64,000 bases of DNA from Anaerolineae bacterium (lineage in GTDB: Bacteria > Chloroflexota > Anaerolineae > Aggregatilineales > Phototrophicaceae), in the NCBI GenBank assembly GCA_022841825.1, contig JALHQT010000001.1, positions 434,001-498,000 of the forward strand, in the 5' to 3' direction. Shown piece by piece: positions 57,872-64,000 of this stretch. The notes below the pieces were generated by a model. It was not told where the DNA came from, did not search any database, and worked only from the letters and a program-made list of their open reading frames with translations. The position numbers and the translations under genes were made by a program. Every line of letters begins with the position of its first letter. Positions within the stretch are counted from its first letter, which is position 1.

Positions 57872-60183
57872 GGCGTGCCTCGCGGCAGCACGCGCACGCG
57901 CGAGAGTTCGGTATAGTCGAATGCTTCGCCGCCGTCAGCCGTGACAACGCGCAGGCGGTTGAAACTCCCATCTTCGCCGCGCGTGTACAGCCCAACGTAG
58001 ATGTCGTAGATGCTTGGCGGCGTATCGGGATTGATGGTCAGGGCGTGGGCATCCTCGATGACTTCGCCTATGCTCCATGTGGTCGTCGGGCGCGTCCACA
58101 CGGCGGGCTGCGCATCGGATGCGCCGTAGATAGTCGTGGTGGCGCGGTCGATGATCTGCGCGAAGACGCTGTAGTCGGTCGTCATTGGTTGTAGGGCGCG
58201 CCAGTAGAGTGTCAAGGTCATTTGGTCGCCCGCTTCGGGGCTGAGATCGCTCACGGAATAGCCGACGAGTTCGATCTGATTGCCGAAGTTGACGCTCATG
58301 GGGTTGGGCACGTCGAGATCACTTTCGCGGGGAAGCAGTTCGACTTGTCCAAGCGTGATCGTTTCGCTGCCATCGATCAGCCGCAATCGCTCGCCCGTTG
58401 GCAGGTGATACCAGCCGATGACGACATCGAGCGTCTGCGGCGCGTATGCGTTGGAGGGAACCCAGACGGCGATCTTGTTGTGCCATGATGTGCCCACTGC
58501 GATATCGGAAGTGGCAAGGGTTCCTCCCCCTGGATAAACGTCGCGCTGCCCAATGATAACGCCATCGGGCGTTACAAGATGTACGAACAGGCTCCAGTCG
58601 CGTGTCAAGCGTTCGCCAGGTATCAGCACAGGATTGATAATCAGGTAGCTCTCTGGCGTCAGCGTGGGCGGTATCGTTTCGCCGTCCGTAACAGTGGTGA
58701 TGCTGATGCTGCCGCCATCATCCGCCGCAAACGACCCAGCATTCCCCGCCTGTGTATTCGCCGCGAGGAGTGGCGGCGTATAGGCAGGGGCGATGACTCC
58801 GCCTGGCACCGCTGCACTGACGACCAGCAGCGGCACGACAAATGCATACCCCCACTGACGAGGCAGCCACCACACCCAGCCGACGGCGACCCAAATGCTG
58901 ATCGTGCTGAGTGCGCCGAACATCAGACGACCCTGGCTAGCCGGAGTTTCTGCTGTCCAGCGCAGGTATGAGGCGAAGGTGACGAGTATCCAGAGCAGGG
59001 TGACGATGTGAGCGATTGAAAGGGAAGGGGCAATGCCTGAAGACGCCGCGAGTTTATCCTTTGCGCCCGCCGCGGCTGCCCGGTTCGCGCTATGTGCCAA
59101 GGCGTGTTTAATGGCGAGAACGCAGTAAACGATGCCACCGATAACCGCGACGCCAGCGAGAATGTTGAAGATGATATAGACCCAGGTCGCCATTGGCACG
59201 TTGACGCCGCCGAAGAAGCCCCAGAATGCCCATAGGAAACTGTCACGTTCGCTCCAGAGCTGCGCGAGGTTTGCAGGGATGGCGCGCCTGCCAACGATGT
59301 CGAGAAAGATATTCAGCCCGGTCGGGTCGCCATAGATCTGCCAGTTGCGCAGATACCACCATCCTGCGATGCCAATCGTGAGCGCGCCGCTGACGATGCC
59401 GCCGATCACAAGCGGACGCCAATCGCGGCGGCGAACGCTGACGATGAGCAGCGCCAGCGCGATAACCGGAATAAAGAAGCCAAGATTCATTTTTGAAAGG
59501 ATGCCTGCCCCGCAGGCAGCGCCCAGCAGGACGTAGTCGAGCAGGCGTGGGGGGCGGCTATCCTGAAGCAGTCGGACGACCAGCAGAGTCAATACGCCAC
59601 CGAGCAGGGTGGAGAGATTGTCATTGTTGACCGAGCCACTGATGAAGAGGAACATCGGCAGAAAGGCATTGAATGCTGCGGCGACCAGGGCGATGTCGGG
59701 GCGCATGGGGAAGAGGGCGCGTCCGAGGGCATAAGTGACGACGATGGTGCCCGCGCCGAGCGCAATTGAGAAGAAGCGCGAGATCTGGAGAGCCAGCAGC
59801 GCGCCTGTGAAGCGGTTCTGACCCTCTTCTGGACGATGAACGATCATGTTGGCGTTGCCGTCAGGGCGGACGACGCCAATATCGGCGTGCGGGTTGATGC
59901 GCCGCCAGTAATCCATGTCCGATGTGTCAATCCAGCTCGTCAGGACGGCGGCGATCATATAGTAGAGTGGGGGCTGGCTGCCTTCCTGACGCCATGCGGT
60001 GCTGACTGCCGGGTCTTGAAGCGGAAGCTGCACGGCATTATCTGCCAGATATTTGACCATCGGATAGTGCCACAGTTCGTCCGATGCCTCAAAAGGGGGC
60101 GTGTTCCAGCTCATGCTAAGGGCAAGAAAGAGATACCCCAGGAGGACTATCAGCAGCCAACGGCGTGGACGAGTTATCGTCAT
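57868..60183 (-). CDS. GT-C family glycosyltransferase (ArnT/PMT-like) with C-terminal beta domain
   Basis: The 771-residue protein has an N-terminal membrane part of about 11 helices that begins with FEASDELWHYPMVKYLADN, where the acidic pair after helix 1 matches the catalytic site of lipid-linked GT-C transferases. Residues from about 480 on form two beta-rich soluble regions (VVTPD and TLYWRALQPMTTDYSVFAQI segments), likely outside the cell. It should move a sugar from a polyprenyl carrier to an unknown acceptor. ATG 60183 overlaps the GT4 stop. It is grouped with GT4, YfhO-like and ligase-like genes in one operon. Confidence 0.83.
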   Translation of the reverse strand: MTITRPRRWLLIVLLGYLFLALSMSWNTPPFEASDELWHYPMVKYLADNAVQLPLQDPAVSTAWRQEGSQPPLYYMIAAVLTSWIDTSDMDYWRRINPHADIGVVRPDGNANMIVHRPEEGQNRFTGALLALQISRFFSIALGAGTIVVTYALGRALFPMRPDIALVAAAFNAFLPMFLFISGSVNNDNLSTLLGGVLTLLVVRLLQDSRPPRLLDYVLLGAACGAGILSKMNLGFFIPVIALALLIVSVRRRDWRPLVIGGIVSGALTIGIAGWWYLRNWQIYGDPTGLNIFLDIVGRRAIPANLAQLWSERDSFLWAFWGFFGGVNVPMATWVYIIFNILAGVAVIGGIVYCVLAIKHALAHSANRAAAAGAKDKLAASSGIAPSLSIAHIVTLLWILVTFASYLRWTAETPASQGRLMFGALSTISIWVAVGWVWWLPRQWGYAFVVPLLVVSAAVPGGVIAPAYTPPLLAANTQAGNAGSFAADDGGSISITTVTDGETIPPTLTPESYLIINPVLIPGERLTRDWSLFVHLVTPDGVIIGQRDVYPGGGTLATSDIAVGTSWHNKIAVWVPSNAYAPQTLDVVIGWYHLPTGERLRLIDGSETITLGQVELLPRESDLDVPNPMSVNFGNQIELVGYSVSDLSPEAGDQMTLTLYWRALQPMTTDYSVFAQIIDRATTTIYGASDAQPAVWTRPTTTWSIGEVIEDAHALTINPDTPPSIYDIYVGLYTRGEDGSFNRLRVVTADGGEAFDYTELSRVRVLPRGTP

Positions 60184-61319
60184 CGTTTCATCTCGATCAC
60201 GCGCAGGAAAAAGGTGAGATGCAGTTGGGCGATATGTTCCCAACGAAAGAAGTGGGCAGTTTCTGCTGCGCCGGCGCGAAGAGTACTGACGAGGACAGGT
60301 TCGCAGTGAAGACGCCGCAGGGCACCCGCTAGAGCAGCCGGATCTTCTGGTGGAACGAGGAGCATATTTTTGCCTGGAACAAGCCTCTCGTCGGCGTGAC
60401 GGGGCGTTGTGGTGACGATGGCGCTCTTGTGCGCCAACGCCGCCATCAGGCTGCCGCGTCGCAGCGAAGCACCATCTGTGTAGGGCAGAGCAATCGCGTC
60501 GCAGGCGCTGAGTGCAAGCGCGACATCCCGATCAACCAGAAACCCCGTAAAGCCGACATGCTCTTGCAGCCCACGCGCCGCGATTTCCTGCTGAATTTCC
60601 AAAAGGAACGCACTGTTGGTTGGGTCGCTTGCACCCGTTGTGCCGCCCACAATCAGTAGTCGCGCGGGAACTGATTGCGCGCGAAGCTGTGCGAGCGCCT
60701 CGATCAGGGTGTGGACACCCTTGGTACGGTTGAGCAGACCAAAGTAGCTGATGACGAACTCACCTTTTTGCGCACGTCGTAACCGTTCTGCGTCAATTTC
60801 GTACCCGGAAAACTGGTATTCCGGGATGTTGCTGCCAATCGGGATGACCGTTTTGGTTGGGATTTCAGGAAGCGCAGCCGCGTCTTCGTCGTTGGTGGTG
60901 ATGATGGCTGAGGAGTGGCGAGCGAGGCGGCGGACTATCCAGGTGCGAAGCTGACCTGCTTTCGGGAACAGATAAGGGTAGCGCAAGTCGTGGAATGTGG
61001 TCACGAATGGCTTTGGTCGCAGAATATTGGGTAGGAAATGCACCCAGGGCGACATCCCATAGGCGGCGGTCTGGTATTGCAGACTGATGACATCAGGTCG
61101 TTTTTCTCGCACCCAGGCGCGCGCCTGCAACCAGGCACGCCCATCCCAGCGCGTGACGACGCTGGCTACGTCAAGGTTCTCGCTCGCTCGCGCACGCATG
61201 TCCGTCAGGATGCTGACCTGCGCACCTTGCTCGATGAGGTGTTGGGAGAGCAGTCGAGTGTAATCGCCGATGCCGCCTTCCATCGGAGGATACTCGCCGG
61301 TGATGATGCCGATCCGCAT
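60180..61319 (-). CDS. Glycosyltransferase family 4
   Basis: This 379-residue GT-B transferase begins RIGIITGEYPPMEGGIGDYT, a glycine-rich acceptor-site loop, and has GLLNRTKGVHTLIEALAQL and ALPYTDGASLRRGSLMAALAH in the donor domain. The usual ExFGxxxxE acid pair is reduced to a shortened form around GASLRRGSL, so donor binding may differ from typical GT4 enzymes. It starts ATG 61319 sharing one base with the stop of the GT2 gene, so the genes are coupled. Confidence 0.87.
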   Translation of the reverse strand: MRIGIITGEYPPMEGGIGDYTRLLSQHLIEQGAQVSILTDMRARASENLDVASVVTRWDGRAWLQARAWVREKRPDVISLQYQTAAYGMSPWVHFLPNILRPKPFVTTFHDLRYPYLFPKAGQLRTWIVRRLARHSSAIITTNDEDAAALPEIPTKTVIPIGSNIPEYQFSGYEIDAERLRRAQKGEFVISYFGLLNRTKGVHTLIEALAQLRAQSVPARLLIVGGTTGASDPTNSAFLLEIQQEIAARGLQEHVGFTGFLVDRDVALALSACDAIALPYTDGASLRRGSLMAALAHKSAIVTTTPRHADERLVPGKNMLLVPPEDPAALAGALRRLHCEPVLVSTLRAGAAETAHFFRWEHIAQLHLTFFLRVIEMKR

Positions 61320-62269
61320 TAAGTCACCTTCAACCCGGAGCGCAGCACCTCGCGGTAGGCGGCAGTCCTTAGCCTGCGCATGGTCGGTTGACTACCCAAC
61401 AACGCCTTTGCGCTTTCGAGGGCGATCTGGAATTGGTAATTCGCAAGCAGAAATAGTCGTAAGTGATGCGCTGCGCTTCGCCCGTGAAACTTCCGAACAT
61501 AGCGGAGCTTGCTTTCCTGAAAGTGGATGTGCTTGCGCGCAGTGACGTGCTCGCTGCTCTTGCCGCCATGATGGGTGACGTAGGCGCTGCCCAGGTAGAC
61601 GATTCCCCAGCCCGCGTCTTTGGCTCGGTGGCACCAGTCGAGTTCTTCCGAGAACATGACGTAACCCTCGTCGAGTCCGCCAATTTCCTCGTAAACCTCG
61701 CGCCGGAACATGATTGCCGAACCCTGCACCCAGTCGATGTTCAAGGTCGCGTCATCGCGCGCCTCGCGCACGTAATAACGGTCGAGCAGCGCTCGTGGCG
61801 CATAAGGTTGAAGCCATGTGCTCTCGAAGTATGCTGTCGCCAGCGTGGGGAAGCGGCGGCGGGTTGATTGATGGCTGCCATCCGTATTCAGTGTATGAGG
61901 ACCCACGACACCCACCTTGGGGTGTTCGTCGAGATACTCCATCATGCGGTGCAGGGCATCCCCGACAATCTCGGTATCCGGGTTCAGGAGCAGTATGTAT
62001 TTTCCGCGGGCGGCGCGCAGACCGATGTTGTTGCCGCGCGTGAAGCCGACATTCTCGGTTTGTGCATGAAGGTGAATCTGGGGAAAGCGGGTGGTCAGCA
62101 ATTCGACAGTCGTATCCTGGCTTGCGGAATCAACTACGATGATCTCGATACCCCGACGGATGCCACCTGCTTCATTGAGCGCGAGGTCAGCGGCAAGGAT
62201 GCTTTCCAGACACAACGACAGATAGTCTGCGACATTCCAACTGACAATGATGATCGAGAGATCCAGCAT
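61319..62269 (-). CDS. Glycosyltransferase family 2 (rhamnosyltransferase-like)
   Basis: The 316-residue GT-A protein begins MLDLSIIIVSWNVADYLSLCL and has the donor-site IIVVDSASQD and NVGFTRGNN motifs, LLLNPDTEI (the metal-binding Asp-x-Glu-like element) and EELDWCHRAKDAG, which together match WbbL-type rhamnosyltransferases. It would start or extend a lipid-linked glycan. ATG 62269 is chosen; the longer frame to 62362 adds residues before the family start. It heads the minus-strand glycan operon and diverges from the secreted protein gene. Confidence 0.9.
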   Translation of the reverse strand: MLDLSIIIVSWNVADYLSLCLESILAADLALNEAGGIRRGIEIIVVDSASQDTTVELLTTRFPQIHLHAQTENVGFTRGNNIGLRAARGKYILLLNPDTEIVGDALHRMMEYLDEHPKVGVVGPHTLNTDGSHQSTRRRFPTLATAYFESTWLQPYAPRALLDRYYVREARDDATLNIDWVQGSAIMFRREVYEEIGGLDEGYVMFSEELDWCHRAKDAGWGIVYLGSAYVTHHGGKSSEHVTARKHIHFQESKLRYVRKFHGRSAAHHLRLFLLANYQFQIALESAKALLGSQPTMRRLRTAAYREVLRSGLKVT

Positions 62270-62314
62270 AAAGCGCAAAGCCTGCCGTGAGTTTGCAACG
62301 ATTTTACCAAAAGT

Positions 62315-62362
62315 TTGCACATCGTTGAATATCACACATTCCCGGATAACACCTATGTGCAA
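62315..62362. promoter_or_regulatory. Inverted repeat in the divergent gap
   Basis: TTGCACAT (62315-62322) and ATGTGCAA (62355-62362) are exact inverted copies, 32 bases apart, between the GT2 gene and the secreted protein gene. Such spacing suits a dimeric regulator or a pair of half-sites. No regulator gene is near. Confidence 0.35.
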
Positions 62363-62401
62363 TCATGACTTTAACGATGCAGAACATACAGGAGATATCA
62401 G

Positions 62402-63091
62402 ATGAAGCGGATCATTGTAGTCGCTCTGGCGCTTACTGCGCTCTTGGTTGCTGTAACGAGCGCCGCGGCGCAGGATGCCCCAGAACGTGGTCGTGACGGC
62501 GCAATTCAGCAACTGATCGAAATCGCCAGCGAACAGACGGGGCTTTCTCCTCGTGAGATCGCGCAAGGCGTGGCGGAAGGACTCACGATCGCGGACATGG
62601 CGACGCAGAACGGCGGCGATCCACAGGCGATTATTGACGCTGCCTATGCAGCCACACTCAGACAGATCGAACGCGCGGAGTCAAACGGACGCCTCACGGC
62701 TGAACGTGCACAGGAGATGCGTGAGAACGCTCTGGCTCGTATCACGCAGGCGGTCAATGGAGATCTGCGCGCGATGGCGGTTGAGGCGCGTGCTCGCCTC
62801 GGTGCTGCGCGCCTTGTTATGGAGCTTGCAATTGAGCAAAGCGGGCTTAATCCGCACGAGCTGCGGTTATCGCTGCGGGAGGGCGCGACTCTGGGGGATC
62901 TCCTGACGCAAAATGGCGTATCACTCGATGCGTTTGTCGCAGTGGCGACGGAACGTGCCCAGGCACGGCTCAATGTATTCGTCGTCGATGGGCGGCTGAC
63001 GCAAGAGCGGGCTGCCGAGCTTCTGAGCGAGTTCTCGGCAGCGCTGACGGAGCGCCTGAACAGTCCTGGAGGGCAGGCGGCAGGCGTCTAA
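62402..63091 (+). CDS. Secreted protein with two internal alpha-helical repeats
   Basis: The 229-residue protein starts at ATG 62402 with AGGAG upstream and has a cleavable signal peptide (to about AAAQ, residue 24). The rest is two homologous units of about 85 residues: GAIQQLIEIASEQTGLSPREIA with GLTIADMATQNG in the first, and RLVMELAIEQSGLNPHELR with GATLGDLLTQNG in the second, each ending in a helix with a GRLTxERAxE segment. I do not recognise a function. The pattern suggests a helical extracellular adaptor or a DUF2680-like module. It has its own gap upstream with an inverted repeat, and a terminator-like hairpin follows. Confidence 0.85.
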   Translation: MKRIIVVALALTALLVAVTSAAAQDAPERGRDGAIQQLIEIASEQTGLSPREIAQGVAEGLTIADMATQNGGDPQAIIDAAYAATLRQIERAESNGRLTAERAQEMRENALARITQAVNGDLRAMAVEARARLGAARLVMELAIEQSGLNPHELRLSLREGATLGDLLTQNGVSLDAFVAVATERAQARLNVFVVDGRLTQERAAELLSEFSAALTERLNSPGGQAAGV

Positions 63092-63116
63092 CGTTAATGG
63101 GACACCCGTGAACGGA

Positions 63117-63935
63117 TCAGGAGGATGTTAGGGAGACATCCTCCTGTTTCGTTTGTGGCAGCCCGAACAGCCTTTCGGCATTTTGCGTTGTTGCGACTGT
63201 GATTGCTTCAAGGCTGGACTGCCTGATCGCCGCGAGGCGTTCAACGATCAGTGGGATGTACTGCGGCTCGTTGCGTTTGCCACGATGCGGCACGGGCGTC
63301 AGATAGGGCGCATCCGTTTCGACCAGCAGGCGATCCAATGGCGCTGCTGCGGCGATGCTTCTCGTCATCTCAGCTTTTTTATAGGTCAAAGGTCCGGTGA
63401 AACCCAGGTAGAACCCTGCTGCAAGCGCGCGCTCGGCGATGGCGGAGGAGCCTGAGAATGAATGCATGACACCGGGACGCAGTCGCATTTCCGAATCTAG
63501 CCCGGCTGCCCAGTCTTCCAGAATGCGCATCACATCTTCGTCGGCTTCGCGGTTGTGAATAATGACGGGCAATCTGAGCGCTGCTGCCAGCGCAAGCTGC
63601 TCCTCAAATGCGCGAATTTGGGTCGAGCGCGGACTGTATTCCCAGTGATAATCCAGCCCAATCTCGCCGATGGCAATGACTTTGTGACCTTGACTGTAAT
63701 CTCTGACGGCTCCCAGGTGTTCCGGAGACCACGACGCTGTGCTGTTGGGGTGTACGCCGACAGCGGCGTAAACCTCAGTGAATTCATGCGCCAGGTCGAT
63801 ACTTGCCACACACGTTGCGAGATCCACCGCCGGGTTGATGATGCGATCAACGCCGGCAGCCGCAGCACGCGCGACAACTTCGCGCCTATCGGCACTGAAG
63901 TCGTCGAAATTGAGGTGGCAGTGTGTATCGATCAA
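63117..63935 (-). CDS. tatD: TatD family metal-dependent DNase
   Basis: TatD-type hydrolases use a TIM barrel with two metals to cut DNA 3' ends or repair lesions. The 272-residue protein begins IDTHCHLNFDDF (metal ligands), followed by AVGVHPNST, IGEIGLDYHWEYS, VIIHNREADED, GVMHSFSGS and LLVETDAPYL, the full family pattern. TTG 63935 is inferred as the start because the family begins at this Ile-Asp-Thr-His. Five bases separate it from the stop of the gene upstream. Its last codons lie within a hairpin that can end plus-strand transcription. Confidence 0.93.
   Translation of the reverse strand: MIDTHCHLNFDDFSADRREVVARAAAAGVDRIINPAVDLATCVASIDLAHEFTEVYAAVGVHPNSTASWSPEHLGAVRDYSQGHKVIAIGEIGLDYHWEYSPRSTQIRAFEEQLALAAALRLPVIIHNREADEDVMRILEDWAAGLDSEMRLRPGVMHSFSGSSAIAERALAAGFYLGFTGPLTYKKAEMTRSIAAAAPLDRLLVETDAPYLTPVPHRGKRNEPQYIPLIVERLAAIRQSSLEAITVATTQNAERLFGLPQTKQEDVSLTSS
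63118..63154 (+). terminator. Hairpin with T-rich tail after the secreted protein gene
   Basis: An 11-base stem, CAGGAGGATGT (63118-63128) with ACATCCTCCTG (63136-63146), and a seven-base loop are followed by TTTCGTTT. On the plus strand this is a good intrinsic terminator 26 bases past the stop at 63091. On the minus strand the same bases encode the last residues of TatD. Confidence 0.7.
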
Positions 63936-63940
63936 GCTGC

Positions 63941-64000
63941 TCAGGCTTTCAACAGCTTGAGATCGGCATCCACCATCATGGCGATCAGATCCTGGAAACT
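63941..64000 (-). CDS. C-terminal end of a nucleotide-sugar dehydratase/epimerase (partial)
   Basis: The minus strand is open from the window edge and ends TGA at 63943-63941. The last residues, SFQDLIAMMVDADLKLLKA, resemble the C-terminus of GDP-mannose 4,6-dehydratase or a related short-chain epimerase. With manC at 35 kb and many glycosyltransferases this would fit GDP-mannose-derived deoxysugar synthesis, but 19 residues are too few for certainty. It lies directly upstream of tatD. Confidence 0.55.
   Translation of the reverse strand, partial: SFQDLIAMMVDADLKLLKA

Overview
The window is a gene-dense stretch of a bacterial chromosome with fairly high GC. It holds 62 complete protein genes, two truncated genes at the window edges and one tRNA. 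No stretch of 300 bases or more lacks a gene; the longest gaps, about 180 to 210 bases, lie near 11.3-11.5, 32.5-32.7 and 45.6-45.8 kb and contain only promoter-like signals and hairpins. Gene content (topA fused to an N-terminal zinc ribbon, many Thr/Pro/Ser-rich envelope proteins, a ctaA-ctaB pair, a class I glutamine synthetase, RicT, NFACT/RqcH, MurJ) points to Chloroflexota, probably an Anaerolineae-like lineage. This placement is an inference from gene content, not from a marker-gene tree. I see no phage, insertion sequence, CRISPR array or plasmid signature; it reads as core genome.

Layout. 0-8.4 kb (+): an aromatic amino acid operon, trpA-aroH-tyrA-aroA-aroE-aroC-aroK-aroB-aroQ, mostly with start/stop overlaps. 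It carries all steps from 3-dehydroquinate formation to chorismate, plus the first steps toward Tyr/Phe and the last step to Trp. 8.5-11.3 kb: glnA (+) and an aspartate kinase gene (-), convergent with overlapping ends. 11.5-14.8 kb (+): ricT, a degenerate cyanophycinase-like protein, a leaderless metal-chelate-binding protein and a soluble histidine kinase. 14.9-20.1 kb (+): a small membrane protein, ctaA, ctaB, a membrane-anchored cytochrome c, rqcH and a polyphosphate kinase 2. 20.1-25.8 kb (-): a cell-surface glycan cluster (GH-A clan hydrolase, lipoprotein solute-binding protein, three glycosyltransferases) behind tRNA-Arg(CCG).

25.9-31.1 kb (+): two secreted or membrane proteins, one with a 96-bp higher-order Thr/Pro repeat, a formiminotransferase, an M23 lipoprotein and greA. 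31.2-40.1 kb (-): the ffh-rpsP-khpA-rimM-dprA-manC-topA series and a proline-rich membrane protein. 40.2-45.6 kb (-): C39-like/TPR protein, murJ, MBL hydrolase, alkaline-phosphatase-superfamily enzyme, flavin reductase. 45.8-46.5 kb (+): a PHP phosphoesterase. 46.5-54.0 kb (-): rpsF-ssb-rpsR, a parvulin isomerase, two FHA proteins, MTA phosphorylase, rodA and a penicillin-binding-protein homologue. 54.1-62.3 kb (-): polysaccharide assembly (GT2, GT4, GT-C, YfhO-like, O-antigen ligase-like). 62.4-64 kb: a secreted duplicated protein (+), a TatD nuclease (-) and the 3' end of a nucleotide-sugar dehydratase/epimerase (-).

Two themes stand out. First, fhaA-fhaB-rodA-pbpA resembles the actinobacterial growth and division cluster, but the kinases and phosphatase are absent and the PBP has lost all three transpeptidase motifs. 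Second, several unrelated envelope proteins share long Thr/Pro/Ser-rich linkers, in one case still expanding as a DNA repeat.
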